From Candidatus Poribacteria bacterium (lineage in GTDB: Bacteria > Poribacteria > WGA-4E > WGA-3G), in NCBI GenBank assembly GCA_022827625.1, contig JAJEIE010000026.1, positions 39,950-103,949 on the forward strand: a stretch of DNA of 64,000 nucleotides. Direction: 5' to 3'. The notes under the pieces were generated by a model, which saw only the letters and a list, made by a program, of their open reading frames with translations, made no database searches and was not told the origin of the DNA. A program made the translations under genes and the position numbers. Below are positions 9,050 through 18,700 of the stretch, one piece after another (position 1 is the stretch's first letter; the number at the start of each line of letters is the position of its first letter).

Positions 9050-9486
9050 TGTCGATGAAAATTAATATTAAACGCATAGACAAAACCCTCCCGTTGCCGA
9101 AATATGAGACGGGCGGTTCCGTTGGGTTTGATTTAATCTGCAGAGAATCAGCGGAAATTCCGCCGCAAACCATCGTTCTCATCCCAGCAAACGTTATCGT
9201 TGAAACGCCTCCCGGTTATATGTTGATGGTCTGCGCGCGGAGCAGTACACCCCGAAGATTCGGCTTAATGGTGCCACAAGGTATTGGTGTTGTTGATAAC
9301 GATTACTGCGGTGAGGAGGACGAACTGCAAATTCAAGTCTACAATTTTACGGACAAAGTCGTGAAGGTTGACAGAGGCAGTCGAATCGCACAAGCGATTT
9401 TTGTACGTGTGGATACGGCAGAATGGAATGAAGTGGAACAGATGCACGCACCCTCTCGTGGAGGATTTGGCAGTACAGGTCAGTAG
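9049..9486 (+). CDS. dut: dUTP diphosphatase (dUTPase)
   Basis: Converts dUTP to dUMP, keeping uracil out of DNA and feeding thymidylate synthase, which is the next gene. The start is set at ATG 9049, which overlaps the previous stop; the frame is also open 30 bases upstream, but those codons lie in the lactonase. 145 residues. Trimeric dUTPase motifs are seen: GFDLIC (motif 1), ARSST (motif 2), GIGVVDNDYCGE (motif 3), GSRIAQAIF (motif 4) and RGGFGSTG (motif 5, nucleotide-closing tail). Confidence 0.96.
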   Translation: MSMKINIKRIDKTLPLPKYETGGSVGFDLICRESAEIPPQTIVLIPANVIVETPPGYMLMVCARSSTPRRFGLMVPQGIGVVDNDYCGEEDELQIQVYNFTDKVVKVDRGSRIAQAIFVRVDTAEWNEVEQMHAPSRGGFGSTGQ

Positions 9487-9488
9487 AC

Positions 9489-10286
9489 ATGGAACAGTAT
9501 ATAGACGGGCTTCGGCAGGTATTCGCTACCGGTGTTGACCGAGAGGGTAGAAACGGCGTAACCCGTGCCCTCTTTGGCATGCAAATGCGCTACAATATGG
9601 AAGATGGGTTTCCTGCTGTAACCACCAAAAAACTTGCATTCCGGTCCGTAAAAGCGGAACTCTTAGGTTTTTTGCGCGGTTACGATCACGTCTTGCAGTT
9701 TCAAAAACTTGGCACACAAATTTGGAACGCAAACGCTGAAGCGTGGGGACGTGATGGTTACCTTGGACGCATATACGGCGTCCAATGGCGTAGGTGGAAA
9801 ACGGAGAATGGCACGATTGATCAGTTAGCCAGAGTCATCGAACAAATTCAGACAAATCCACATAGTCGCAAACATATTGTCACCGCATGGAACCCAGCTG
9901 AATTAGATGAAGTCGCATTGACACCCTGCCACATGTGTTTCCAATTCGTCGTAGCAAACGACAAGTTATCGCTACAAATGTATCAACCCAGTTGTGATAT
10001 GTTTTTAGGTGTCCCGTTTAATATCGCTTCGTATGCGCTCCTGCTACACATGGTAGCACAAGTAACTGGATTAATGCCCGGCGAATTCGTTCACACCTTA
10101 GGGGACGCGCACATCTATCATGAACACTTTGAAGCGGTCAAGACGCAATTGAAACGAGACCCTTATCCGCTCCCCCGACTCGTGCTGGACCCGAAAATTT
10201 CATCGATTGATGCCTTCAAGATGCAACACATTCAGTTAGAGAATTATCAACACCACGATGCGATTCATGCCCCTATGATTGTTTAG
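9489..10286 (+). CDS. thyA: Thymidylate synthase ThyA
   Basis: Makes dTMP from dUMP with methylene-tetrahydrofolate, releasing dihydrofolate. 265 residues, the size of the E. coli enzyme. The catalytic cysteine is C147 in ALTPCHMCFQF. Other fixed features are the phosphate-binding arginine region (RYNMEDGFPAVTTKK), WNP near 134, QRSCD-like QPSCDMFLGVPFNIASYALL, and GDAHIYHEH. It begins two bases after dut and is followed by an unknown gene and folA, which recycles the dihydrofolate made here. Confidence 0.97.
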   Translation: MEQYIDGLRQVFATGVDREGRNGVTRALFGMQMRYNMEDGFPAVTTKKLAFRSVKAELLGFLRGYDHVLQFQKLGTQIWNANAEAWGRDGYLGRIYGVQWRRWKTENGTIDQLARVIEQIQTNPHSRKHIVTAWNPAELDEVALTPCHMCFQFVVANDKLSLQMYQPSCDMFLGVPFNIASYALLLHMVAQVTGLMPGEFVHTLGDAHIYHEHFEAVKTQLKRDPYPLPRLVLDPKISSIDAFKMQHIQLENYQHHDAIHAPMIV

Positions 10287-10319
10287 CACCGTCATCTATG
10301 CGATACCACCGGGAGCAAA

Positions 10320-10817
10320 ATGGCTCAAGAACCACGCATTAACATTGACAGTTCAGAACAGAACGGAAACCATTTGGACCTCGAAGAGTTAACACCTCCA
10401 GAAGAAGCCGCATTTCTCATTCGTTTTGCCTTTGAGGAATTTGAAGAGATTATTATGAACTATCCGCATCACGCCGCTTACGCCTTCGCGGCAATCAGTC
10501 AACTCGCCGGTACAAATAAAGAGATCTCCGACTTCACGCGTCGGCTTGGTATGTGGCTCTGGATGGAAGTACTCGCCTTTCAGATTGAGGAACCTTTAAG
10601 TCTCAAGGAACTTGCCGAACATCTTGAAACCGATGTAGAAACTGTTCTAAACGGAATGGATGCACTCGTGGAGATAAGAGAATTTGATATCGAATGGAAA
10701 CGCAAAGGACAGATAAAACTCATCCCGCGTATGTCGAAAGAGACGGTTGCCCGGTTTGCTGAACATGTGATCAGTGGGATAGAAGCCGGACAACGAGAAA
10801 TGGGAATGGAACCGTAA
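10320..10817 (+). CDS. Unknown protein between thyA and folA, possible winged-helix
   Basis: 165 residues, acidic, no signal peptide. The N-terminal half is helical (PPEEAAFLIRFAFEEFEEII). The second half, LSLKELAEHLETDVETVLNG followed by a short strand pattern (REFDIEWKRKGQIKLIPRM), has the look of a helix-turn-helix with a wing. I do not recognise a named family. The TAA stop is followed directly by the folA ATG, so the two are coupled. A regulator or accessory protein of thymidylate/folate synthesis is a guess from position only. Confidence 0.7.
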   Translation: MAQEPRINIDSSEQNGNHLDLEELTPPEEAAFLIRFAFEEFEEIIMNYPHHAAYAFAAISQLAGTNKEISDFTRRLGMWLWMEVLAFQIEEPLSLKELAEHLETDVETVLNGMDALVEIREFDIEWKRKGQIKLIPRMSKETVARFAEHVISGIEAGQREMGMEP

Positions 10818-11312
10818 ATGTTAGTTTCAATGATTGCAGCGATGGATAAAAACCGACTGATCGGTAATGGACCGCATATCCCTTGGCAGATGCCCGTTGA
10901 CCGACGACATTTTCGCGACATGACAGTCGGAAAGCCTGTCGTTATGGGACGTAAAACTTTTGAAACGCTCAAACGACCTTTGGGCAAACGACACAACATC
11001 ATCCTCACGCGCAACACGGCTTACAAAGCACCCAAAGGCTGTAGCGTTGCACATTCGGTAGCGGACGTTCTTGAACTTTGTAAAGAAGCCGAAGAACTCA
11101 TGATCTGTGGTGGGGCACCTATCTATGAAGCCTTCTTGCCGCACGCAAACCGACTCTACCTTACACAGATTCATGCCACATTTGAAGGGGATGTCTATTT
11201 CCCAGAATTTGACATCACTGCGTGGGAAGAAGTCAAACGCATTGACGGCGAACCTGATGAGAGAAATCCTTATCCTTACAGTTTTCTGTTTTTGGAACGA
11301 AGGCAAGGGTAG
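10818..11312 (+). CDS. folA: Dihydrofolate reductase
   Basis: Reduces dihydrofolate to tetrahydrofolate with NADPH. 164 residues with MIAAMDKNRLIGNGPHIPWQ at the N-terminus, where the Trp of IPWQMP lies at the substrate-binding loop. VVMGRKTFETL binds NADPH and LMICGGAPIYEAFLP is the GG-containing cofactor loop. It ends with the usual beta strand (PYSFLFLERR). It begins immediately after the previous stop and completes the dut-thyA-folA set. Confidence 0.96.
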   Translation: MLVSMIAAMDKNRLIGNGPHIPWQMPVDRRHFRDMTVGKPVVMGRKTFETLKRPLGKRHNIILTRNTAYKAPKGCSVAHSVADVLELCKEAEELMICGGAPIYEAFLPHANRLYLTQIHATFEGDVYFPEFDITAWEEVKRIDGEPDERNPYPYSFLFLERRQG

Positions 11313-11345
11313 GGTTATAACAAAAAATCGAAGCATTTTGAAAAT

Positions 11346-12605
11346 ATGGAAACACTAACGATTGTAAATGGTGACATTTATACCCCAACACATTACGGAC
11401 AGGGTAGTATTGTTATTCAAGGGAACACAATTTCAACCCTAACAAAGGACGCGCTTCAGCCCACAGGTGAGGTGATTGATGCTTCTGGTTATCTTGTCAT
11501 TCCCGGGTTAATTGACGGACTGGTCCACGGCGGCGGCGGCTGTGATAGTATGACTGGCGAGGTTGAGGATGTTGCCAGAATCGCTCGCGCGCATGCCCGA
11601 AATGGTGTTACCTCGTTGGTGTTAGGCATATCTTCGGGGAGTATGGCGCAGATTAACGATGCTTTGACGGCTATCGCGCACGTCGCTGACGAGCCAGTGG
11701 TGGACGGTTCGCGGATTTTAGGTTCATACGTCGAAGGGAAGTTTGGGAGCCTCGCGAAAAATGGGGCGCAGAACGCAAAATATATTACGCCACCAAACTT
11801 TGAAGAATTCCACGCGATGTGGGCAGCTTCTGATGGCACCTTGAAAGTCATCTCCGTAGCACCTGAAAACGATGAAAATCTACAATTTATCAAACACCTC
11901 GCAGCCTACGGGTCAGATGCCTATAATGACATCATCATCGCTATGGGACACACAAATGCGACTTATGAACAGGCAATGGCGGCGATTGATGCCGGTGTGA
12001 CACGCGCCACGCATACCTACAACGGCATGAGTGGTATGCACCACCGTGCCCTTGGCGCAATTGAAGCCGTCCTCTCTCATCCGGATATTCATGCGGAACT
12101 CATTGTTGACGAACACCATGTCCATCCTTTTTGGGGCAGCCATTTGATTCAACAGAAGGGAATTCACGCTGTCGGGTTAATTACAGATTGCACGGCACTT
12201 GCGGGTATGCCTTCTGAAGACTGGCAGACGTCGGCAACGTATGTTCCTGAGATAGATGCGTATCGTCTCGGCGATGATATGATTTCTGAGACGGATACTG
12301 CCTTTGAAGCCGGTAGCACCGAGAAATACATCCGTAACGACGCAATGTGGCTGGATATTGGTAAACCGACTGAACGCCTTGCTGGTGCGACAATTACACT
12401 TATGGAAGGGGTCCGCAATGTTATTAACTGGGGCTGTTCCATCGAAGAAGCATTGACGATGGCAACAGTGACACCCGCGCAGAATTTAGGGGTCGCTGCG
12501 TCGGTCGGTTCAATCGCGGCTGGGAAAGCGGCGGATGTTGTTATTGTTGATGCCGATTTAAGCGTTCAAGACGTTATTCTACGTGGAAAATTGCTAAAAA
12601 CTTAG
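11346..12605 (+). CDS. nagA: N-acetylglucosamine-6-phosphate deacetylase-like amidohydrolase
   Basis: 419 residues, amidohydrolase superfamily. NagA-type features are PGLIDGLVHGGGGCDSM (the first metal motif, but with Gly-Leu-Val before His where many relatives have a second His), GHTNATYEQ, RATHTYNGMSGMHHR, DEHHVHP, and catalytic Asp in LITDCTALAGMP. The C-terminal strand ADVVIVDADLSVQDVILRGK is typical. It would take acetyl groups from amino-sugar phosphates in cell-wall or chitin recycling. No nagB or transporter is nearby, so the substrate is inferred from similarity. It starts 33 bases after folA. Confidence 0.88.
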   Translation: METLTIVNGDIYTPTHYGQGSIVIQGNTISTLTKDALQPTGEVIDASGYLVIPGLIDGLVHGGGGCDSMTGEVEDVARIARAHARNGVTSLVLGISSGSMAQINDALTAIAHVADEPVVDGSRILGSYVEGKFGSLAKNGAQNAKYITPPNFEEFHAMWAASDGTLKVISVAPENDENLQFIKHLAAYGSDAYNDIIIAMGHTNATYEQAMAAIDAGVTRATHTYNGMSGMHHRALGAIEAVLSHPDIHAELIVDEHHVHPFWGSHLIQQKGIHAVGLITDCTALAGMPSEDWQTSATYVPEIDAYRLGDDMISETDTAFEAGSTEKYIRNDAMWLDIGKPTERLAGATITLMEGVRNVINWGCSIEEALTMATVTPAQNLGVAASVGSIAAGKAADVVIVDADLSVQDVILRGKLLKT

Positions 12606-12652
12606 TAATTTGCAGAATTTCTTATGTTTTTTGCTTTTTTTTTGAAAAAAAT

Positions 12653-12681
12653 TTGACAAATCGCTATTCACATTGTATAAT
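12653..12681 (+). promoter_or_regulatory. Consensus promoter of the str operon
   Basis: TTGACA at 12653-12658, exactly 17 bases, TATAAT at 12676-12681. Both boxes are perfect. Transcription should begin near 12688, leaving a leader of about 165 bases before rpsL that contains the hairpin at 12795. Confidence 0.88.
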
Positions 12682-12794
12682 ATTTGTTTTGGGAACCCTA
12701 ATTCACTCTTTTATAGAAACGGGGGCAATTATTCGGAAACATTCTAACGTTGTGTCTGACATTCCACGTTAATTTGTTCTACTGAAATTGTGAT

Positions 12795-12814
12795 GCCCCG
12801 CGTGGGGCTTTTTT
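12795..12814 (+). terminator. Terminator-like hairpin in the rpsL leader (possible attenuator)
   Basis: GCCCC-GCGT-GGGGC followed by six T residues. It lies downstream of the strong promoter at 12653 and 40 bases upstream of rpsL, so it cannot simply end the previous gene. It may limit str-operon transcription, possibly in answer to a ribosomal protein or translation rate. No alternative antiterminator helix was worked out. Confidence 0.75.
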
Positions 12815-12854
12815 AATTCAGAAGCCCGTAGAGATGGCGTGGCGGAGGTGCAAA

Positions 12855-13226
12855 ATGCCAACAATTAATCAGTTAATCAAAAAACCGCGTAAGCGGTATC
12901 GCAAGAAAACGAAGTCGCCCGTGCTACAGCAGTGTCCTCAGCGCCGCGGTATCTGTTTACAGGTCAAGACGGTAACACCGAACAAACCGAATTCGGCTTT
13001 GCGTAAAGTCGCTCGGGTGCGGTTTACTTCCGGCTATGAAGCGACCTGTTACATTCCGGGGATCGATCACAATTTGCAGGAACACTCAGTCGTTTTAGTC
13101 CGCGGTGGACGTGTCAAAGACCTTTCTAATGTGCGCTATCACATCGTTCGTGGCAAGTTGGATACCGCAGGTGTTGACAACCGCCGCCAAGGACGTTCAA
13201 AGTACGGTGCACGCAAACCGGGCTAA
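12855..13226 (+). CDS. rpsL: 30S ribosomal protein S12 (uS12)
   Basis: Decoding-site protein, 123 residues. The frame is open from ATG 12834, but the family start [20 protein letters not shown] begins at 12855, behind a GGAGGTG site. The accuracy-centre sequence [17 protein letters not shown] and the [20 protein letters not shown] loop are intact. Residues that commonly mutate to streptomycin resistance are wild type in appearance (KPNS). First gene of the str operon, 18 bases before rpsG. Confidence 0.97.
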   Translation: MPTINQLIKKPRKRYRKKTKSPVLQQCPQRRGICLQVKTVTPNKPNSALRKVARVRFTSGYEATCYIPGIDHNLQEHSVVLVRGGRVKDLSNVRYHIVRGKLDTAGVDNRRQGRSKYGARKPG

Positions 13227-13244
13227 ACACGGGAGGAATACCTG

Positions 13245-13715
13245 ATGCCGAGGCGTGGAAACATTACCAAGCGCGACGTTAACCCCGACGCGACCTACAA
13301 TAGCAAGCTGGTCTCAAAGTTTATTAATAGTCTCATGCTCGATGGAAAGAAGAGTACTGCTCAAGCCATCTTATACGAAAGTTTTCAGATCATCGAATCA
13401 CGGACAAAGGAAGACGGGTTTACGGTTTTCAAGCAAGCGATTAACAACGTCAAACCTGTGTTAGAAATCCGACCAAGACGGGTCGGTAGCCAGACCTACC
13501 AAGTCCCCGTTGATGTAAAGGCGGAACGGAAACAACGACTGGCTTTCAGTTGGATCATCGAATCGGCGCGTTCTCGCGGCGAAAGACGGATGGCTGAACG
13601 CCTTGCAGGCGAAATCATGGAGGCTTCGCGGAACGAAGGCGGGGCAATCCGTAGAAAGATGGATCAGCATCGAATGGCTGATGCGAACCGGGCTTTTGCA
13701 CATTATCGATGGTAA
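13245..13715 (+). CDS. rpsG: 30S ribosomal protein S7 (uS7)
   Basis: Nucleates assembly of the 30S head and lies next to the E site. 156 residues, standard length. MPRRGNITKRDVNPDATYNS is the basic N-terminus; NNVKPVLEIRPRRVGSQTYQ is the hallmark loop; the C-terminus RKMDQHRMADANRAFAHYRW is complete. The start follows GGGAGGAATACCTG. S7 is the usual autoregulator of the str operon in enterobacteria; whether it is here is not shown. Confidence 0.97.
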   Translation: MPRRGNITKRDVNPDATYNSKLVSKFINSLMLDGKKSTAQAILYESFQIIESRTKEDGFTVFKQAINNVKPVLEIRPRRVGSQTYQVPVDVKAERKQRLAFSWIIESARSRGERRMAERLAGEIMEASRNEGGAIRRKMDQHRMADANRAFAHYRW

Positions 13716-13777
13716 AAACGTAAGCGCGGTCCAAAGGACCGCAACTTACTAAAAACACAATAAGGAGTCACGCAATC

Positions 13778-15895
13778 GTGGCGGATAAAAAACAAAATAC
13801 CTCACATCGCTTAGAATTGCCCCACATGCGAAATATCGGTGTCATGGCGCATATTGATGCCGGTAAAACTACCGTGACCGAGCGGATTTTGTATTATACC
13901 GGTAGAGTTTATCGTATCGGTGATGTGGACGATGGCACCACCACTATGGATTGGATGGTGCAAGAGCAGGAGCGCGGTATTACAATCACTGCTGCCGCAA
14001 CAACCTGCCAATGGAAAAAACACCATATTAATATTATTGATACACCGGGGCATATTGATTTTACTGTCGAAGTTGAGCGTTCTCTCCGTGTTCTTGACGG
14101 TGCAGTTGCCGTTTTCTGTGCGGTTGGTGGCGTTGAACCCCAATCTGAAACCGTCTGGAGACAGGCTGATAAATACGATATACCGCGCATCGCTTTCGTG
14201 AATAAAATGGATCGAACGGGCGCGGATTTTTTTCGTACTGTCGAAATGATGGAGGAACGTCTCGGTGCGAACGCCATCCCTGTGCAACTGCCAATCGGTT
14301 CGGCTGAACAGTTTACGGGTATCGTTGACCTTATCTCAATGAAGGGGCAGATCTGGAACGTAGCCGCTGCCTCTGGGCGCGATGGCACCCTCATCCAGGA
14401 AACGGATATTCCCGAAGAAATGAGAGAGATGGCACTCGAATATCGCGAGCGGATGTTGGAGGCTATCGCGGATTCTGATGAAGCAATCTTTCACAAGTAT
14501 GTGGATGGTGTTGAGATCTCACCGGAAGAGATTAAAGCAGGACTCCGTAATGGGGTCGTCACGGGCAAAATTGTCCCAGTTCTTTGCGGAACGGCTTTGA
14601 AAAATAAGGGAGTCCAGCCGCTCTTGGACGCTATTGTTTCTTACCTGCCAGCACCGACGGATGTCTTACCTGTAAAGGGCTTTCATCCGAAGACTGAAGA
14701 AGAGGAAGTGCGAGAAGCCAATGAGAATGAGCCTTTCTGTGCGCTGGTGTTCAAAATCACGACAGACCCGCACGTCGGCAAACTCACTTATCTCCGCGTC
14801 TATTCTGGTGTTCTCCACAAAGGTGATACCGTCTACAACAGTACAACGGGTAAATATGAGCGGATTGGACGCTTGATGCAGATGCATGCCAACAAACGTG
14901 AGGAACATGATGCCGTTTATGCCGGTGACATCGCAGCAGCAATCGGATTAAAAGACCTTTCAACTGGCGATACGCTCTGCGATCCGAAGGTGCATATTAC
15001 GTTGGAGACGATGGTGTTCCCGCTTCCGGTAATGGCTATCGCTGTTGAGCCACGCACACAATCCGATATTGATAAGTTGAATCTCGCGCTCTCGAAACTT
15101 GCCGAAGAGGATCCAACTTTTAAAGTCCATCAAGATCCCGAAACAGGACAGACCTTACTTTCCGGGATGGGTGAGCTTCACCTCGAAATCATCGTTGATA
15201 GACTCGTACGTGAATTTAATGTCTCAGCGAATGTCGGGAATCCAGAAGTTGCCTATCGGGAAACAATTCTTAACTCGGTTAGATCTGTCGGACGTTTCGT
15301 GCGTCAATCTGGTGGTAGAGGGCAATTCGGACACGTTGTCATTGAAGTAGAACCTCTTGAAAAAGGTACGGGCTTTGAGTTCATAGATGAAACCAAGGGC
15401 GGTGCTATTCCGCAAGAGTACATTCCAGCGGTACAAAAAGGGATTGAGAATGCCATGAACACAGGTGTTCTGGCAGGCTATCCGGTGGTTGATGTATCGG
15501 TGAAACTTGTTGATGGATCGCATCACGCCGTCGATTCCTCGGAGATGGCGTTCTCTATAGCCGGATCTATGGCATTCAAAGATGCAATGAAACGTGCTAC
15601 GCCAACACTTCTTGAACCGATTATGGATGTTGAGGTGATCGTCCCTGACGAATATCTCGGCAAAGTGATAGGCGATCTAAACGCCCGGCGCGCGCAAATC
15701 CGTGAAACGGAAGCGCAAGGAAAATCTCGTATTCAGGTCATCCGATCTGATGTACCGCTCTCAGAGATGTTCGGGTACGTCAAAATGCTTAGGTCGCTCA
15801 CGCAAGGGCGAGCGAACTACTCTATGGAATTTTCACACTATAACGAAGTTCCTACCAGTGTAATGGAGGACTTAATTTCAGCAGCGAAACGTTAA
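13778..15895 (+). CDS. fusA: Elongation factor G
   Basis: Translocation GTPase, 705 residues, GTG start behind AAGGAGTCACGCAATC. G1 is AHIDAGKTT, the switch region [15 protein letters not shown]3 DTPGHIDF and G4 NKMDR. Domain III-V landmarks are present: [42 protein letters not shown] and the C-terminal GFANYSM-like [13 protein letters not shown]. The sequence is colinear with canonical EF-G; a second, ribosome-recycling type paralogue is not in this window. Confidence 0.97.
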   Translation: MADKKQNTSHRLELPHMRNIGVMAHIDAGKTTVTERILYYTGRVYRIGDVDDGTTTMDWMVQEQERGITITAAATTCQWKKHHINIIDTPGHIDFTVEVERSLRVLDGAVAVFCAVGGVEPQSETVWRQADKYDIPRIAFVNKMDRTGADFFRTVEMMEERLGANAIPVQLPIGSAEQFTGIVDLISMKGQIWNVAAASGRDGTLIQETDIPEEMREMALEYRERMLEAIADSDEAIFHKYVDGVEISPEEIKAGLRNGVVTGKIVPVLCGTALKNKGVQPLLDAIVSYLPAPTDVLPVKGFHPKTEEEEVREANENEPFCALVFKITTDPHVGKLTYLRVYSGVLHKGDTVYNSTTGKYERIGRLMQMHANKREEHDAVYAGDIAAAIGLKDLSTGDTLCDPKVHITLETMVFPLPVMAIAVEPRTQSDIDKLNLALSKLAEEDPTFKVHQDPETGQTLLSGMGELHLEIIVDRLVREFNVSANVGNPEVAYRETILNSVRSVGRFVRQSGGRGQFGHVVIEVEPLEKGTGFEFIDETKGGAIPQEYIPAVQKGIENAMNTGVLAGYPVVDVSVKLVDGSHHAVDSSEMAFSIAGSMAFKDAMKRATPTLLEPIMDVEVIVPDEYLGKVIGDLNARRAQIRETEAQGKSRIQVIRSDVPLSEMFGYVKMLRSLTQGRANYSMEFSHYNEVPTSVMEDLISAAKR

Positions 15896-15905
15896 GTATT
15901 TAGGA

Positions 15906-15951
15906 TGTGCCCGAACTGTAGGAGTGTTAGTTCTTCCTATAAGCGGGCACA
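15906..15951 (+). other. Long hairpin between fusA and tuf
   Basis: TGTGCCCG at 15906-15913 pairs with CGGGCACA at 15944-15951, with an inner TAGGA/TCCTA pairing. No T-run follows, so it is not a normal terminator. It may act as a processing site that sets the tuf/fusA ratio. Confidence 0.5.
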
Positions 15952-16116
15952 GTGTTTGAGTAAATGAAACGGTTTGCCATACGCTCAGACGTTTGGCTAC
16001 CTTATAGAAAATGGGGTGCGCGGTTTTCAGATGTAAAGTGTACGTCTCTAATGACAGCACTCGAAACGGCGTTTACAATACCCAAAACAACACATTTTAT
16101 TGGAGCTCGGACAAAA

Positions 16117-17325
16117 ATGGCTAAGGAAACGTTTGAAAGGACTAAGCCACACGTCAATATTGGAACAATTGGCCACGTTGATCACGGTAAGACAACGCTT
16201 ACAGCGGCGATTACCATGGTACTCTCGAACCTTGCTGACGAAGATTACGTCATGGAATATGACGAGATCGATAAGGCACCCGAAGAAAAAGAGCGTGGTA
16301 TTACGATTAATACAGCCCATGTGGAGTATGAAACTGAGAATCGGCACTATGCCCACGTGGATTGCCCAGGACACGCCGACTATATCAAGAACATGATTAC
16401 AGGCGCAGCACAGATGGATGGGGCTATCCTCGTTGTGTCTGCTGCTGATGGTCCTATGCCACAAACCCGTGAACACGTACTCCTCGCTCGACAGGTGAAC
16501 GTGCCGTCCCTCGTCGTCTACCTTAACAAGGCAGACATGGTTGATGACGAAGAGCTTCTCGAACTCGTTGAACTCGAAGTCCGCGAATTGCTAAGTGACT
16601 ATGAATTCCCGGGGGATGATATTCCTGTTGTTATAGGATCTGCCCTTCAAGCCTATGAAGAAATGGACGGCGGCGGCGATCCGAATAGCGAAGCATGCGC
16701 ATCGATCCTCGAACTCATGCAGGAAGTGGATGCCTATATTCCTGAACCCGTACGCGACACGGAAAAGCCGTTCTTAATGCCCATTGAAGATATCTTCACT
16801 ATTAGCGGACGGGGTACGGTTGTTACAGGACGGGTCGAGCGCGGTATCGTTAGAACTGGGGATACCATTGAAATCGTTGGGTTGCGCGAAACACAAAGCA
16901 CTGTTGTCACAGGTGTTGAAATGTTCCGTAAACTCCTTGACGAGGGACGTGCTGGCGACAATATTGGTGCCTTGGTCCGCGGTATTGACCGGAATGAGGT
17001 TGAGCGTGGGCAAGTCTTAGCAATCCCTGGGACTGTCAATCCGCACACCAAATTTGAAGCCGAGGCTTACATTCTGACAAAAGATGAAGGTGGACGCCAC
17101 AATCCGTTCTTTAGCGGATACCGCCCACAGTTCTATTTCCGGACAACTGACGTGACCGGAGAGATGAACTTGCCTGAAGGCATCGAAATGATTATGCCTG
17201 GCGACAACGCACAAATTACCGTTGAACTGTCTAAACCGATCGCAATGGAGGAACAACTCCGATTTGCTATTCGAGAAGGTGGACAGACAATCGGCGCAGG
17301 TGTTGTCTCCAAGATTCTTGAGTAA
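16117..17325 (+). CDS. tuf: Elongation factor Tu
   Basis: Delivers aminoacyl-tRNA to the ribosome. The frame is open from 15964, but the family N-terminus ([20 protein letters not shown]) begins at ATG 16117, giving 402 residues. GHVDHGKTT, the switch-I sequence [20 protein letters not shown] and NKADMVD (usual NKCDMVD, Cys to Ala) are visible. Domain [14 protein letters not shown] and domain III are complete. A short insertion ([14 protein letters not shown]) sits at the end of the G domain, where lengths vary. Last gene of the str operon. Confidence 0.97.
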   Translation: MAKETFERTKPHVNIGTIGHVDHGKTTLTAAITMVLSNLADEDYVMEYDEIDKAPEEKERGITINTAHVEYETENRHYAHVDCPGHADYIKNMITGAAQMDGAILVVSAADGPMPQTREHVLLARQVNVPSLVVYLNKADMVDDEELLELVELEVRELLSDYEFPGDDIPVVIGSALQAYEEMDGGGDPNSEACASILELMQEVDAYIPEPVRDTEKPFLMPIEDIFTISGRGTVVTGRVERGIVRTGDTIEIVGLRETQSTVVTGVEMFRKLLDEGRAGDNIGALVRGIDRNEVERGQVLAIPGTVNPHTKFEAEAYILTKDEGGRHNPFFSGYRPQFYFRTTDVTGEMNLPEGIEMIMPGDNAQITVELSKPIAMEEQLRFAIREGGQTIGAGVVSKILE

Positions 17326-17331
17326 TAGAGT

Positions 17332-17358
17332 GGGCGGAACGATAAGTTCCGCCCTTTT
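17332..17358 (+). terminator. Intrinsic terminator of the str operon
   Basis: GGGCGGAAC (17332-17340), loop GATAA, GTTCCGCCC (17346-17354), then TTTT. A perfect 9-bp GC-rich stem seven bases after the tuf stop. Confidence 0.93.
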
Positions 17359-17379
17359 AAGGCATCAGCGAAATAGTCA

Positions 17380-17502
17380 TCAGTCGTCGGCTGTCAGCAA
17401 AGAGGAACAATAGAAACTCATAGGCTTTTAGTGTTTCGATGACCTCTTAACTGATTGCTGAAAGGTTTACGAAGTGAACCGACCTGATTGCTGACCGCTA
17501 TT
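17380..17502. repeat. Intergenic hairpin repeat, copy 1 (GAA-loop family)
   Basis: Outer arms carry GTCGGCTGTCAGCAAAGAGG-like and CCTCTTAACTGATTGCTGA-like sequences. Inside the right part is GGTTTAC-GAA-GTGAACC (17464-17480) flanked by CTGAAA and GACCTGA. It shares this layout with copies at 24756 and 32864. It occupies the space before rpsJ where an S10 promoter would be expected; no clear promoter is seen. Confidence 0.6.
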
Positions 17503-17528
17503 CTGCTTGATGAAGGCGATACGAAAAG

Positions 17529-17840
17529 ATGGACAATCAAAAAATTCGGATCCGGCTCAGGGCATTTGACTATCGGTTGTTGGATCTGTGGTCAAAGCAG
17601 ATAGCAGATACTGCTAAACGCACAGGCGCGGCTGTTTCTGGACCGATTCCCCTGCCGACGAAAAAGCATCTCTATACCGTTCAGCGTTCGACCTTTAAAG
17701 ATAAGAAATCACGCGAACAGTTTGAGATGCGGATTCATAAACGGCTGCTGGATATCTCGGAAACGACACCGAAAACCGTTGATGATTTGATGCGGTTGGA
17801 CCTGCCCGCAGGTGTTGATGTCAAAATTACGCTTCTCTAA
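17529..17840 (+). CDS. rpsJ: 30S ribosomal protein S10 (uS10)
   Basis: Head protein of the 30S subunit and, in E. coli, NusE of antitermination complexes. 103 residues. [20 protein letters not shown], the loop [30 protein letters not shown] and the C-terminal strand [11 protein letters not shown] are canonical. It is the first gene of the S10 cluster, 170 bases upstream of rplC, and is separated from the str operon by the terminator at 17332. Confidence 0.97.
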   Translation: MDNQKIRIRLRAFDYRLLDLWSKQIADTAKRTGAAVSGPIPLPTKKHLYTVQRSTFKDKKSREQFEMRIHKRLLDISETTPKTVDDLMRLDLPAGVDVKITLL

Positions 17841-18010
17841 TTATTAGCTTAGGTACTTATATCTGCTATCTATGAAAAAGGGAGCCTATAGCACCCAGAG
17901 GCAGCTTGAACTTAACCAAAGACCATCGTGAAGCAGATCGCTTATGGGCGTGTACGCCGCAAAACGTAGTGGAACGATGCTCAGATTCAATTGTTAAAAA
18001 TGTTAAAAAA

Positions 18011-18652
18011 ATGATTAATGGAATTATAGGCCGCAAAGTCGGCATGACGCAAGTCTTTGAGGAATCAGGAAAGGCGATACCTGTTACCGTTATTCAAGCA
18101 GGTCCCTGTCCGATTGTCCAACTTAAAACGCAAGAAAAAGATGGGTATCAGGCAGTTCAGTTGGGTTTCGGTGAACAGAAAGAGGGGCGTACGAATAGTC
18201 CGAAGCGGGGACACTTCGCGAAAGCCGGGGTAGACCCAGCATTCGTGCTTCGTGAATTTCGGGTACAGAGTCTTGAGGATGTGTCCGTAGGGAATGTTGT
18301 TGATGCCAGCCTCTTTTCAGTAGGTGAGTTCGTTGACGTAACAGGGACCTCAAAAGGACGTGGTTTCACAGGTGTGGTGAAACGCTGGGGTTTCGCTGGT
18401 GGCAAGAAGAGCCACGGCGGTGAACAAGACCTTCGCCGTCCGGGTTCTATCGGTGCAAGCGCGACACCCTCTCGCGTTTTTAAAGGAAAACGTATGGCTG
18501 GACGCCATGGTGCTAAGCGGCATACTATCCAAAATCTGCCTGTGATTCAAGCCGATGCCGAACGCAACCTGCTGGTTGTAAAAGGGGCTGTTCCCGGACC
18601 ACCTAACGGACTTCTCCTGATTAAAAAGGCATCTAAAGCCCGCAAGGCATAG
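18011..18652 (+). CDS. rplC: 50S ribosomal protein L3 (uL3)
   Basis: Early assembly protein near the peptidyl-transferase centre. The open frame extends upstream to 17906, but those codons are unlike L3. MINGIIGRKVGMTQVFEESG, beginning at ATG 18011, is the true start, giving 213 residues. TSKGRGFTGVVKRWGFAGG and the Gln/His-rich long finger (GSIGASATPSRVFKGKRMAG) are intact. It lies 170 bases after rpsJ and 48 before rplD. Confidence 0.96.
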   Translation: MINGIIGRKVGMTQVFEESGKAIPVTVIQAGPCPIVQLKTQEKDGYQAVQLGFGEQKEGRTNSPKRGHFAKAGVDPAFVLREFRVQSLEDVSVGNVVDASLFSVGEFVDVTGTSKGRGFTGVVKRWGFAGGKKSHGGEQDLRRPGSIGASATPSRVFKGKRMAGRHGAKRHTIQNLPVIQADAERNLLVVKGAVPGPPNGLLLIKKASKARKA

Positions 18653-18700
18653 CCGGCAATGACTGTTTAACGGTTGCCGAGAGGAAGCAAACACACAAAG

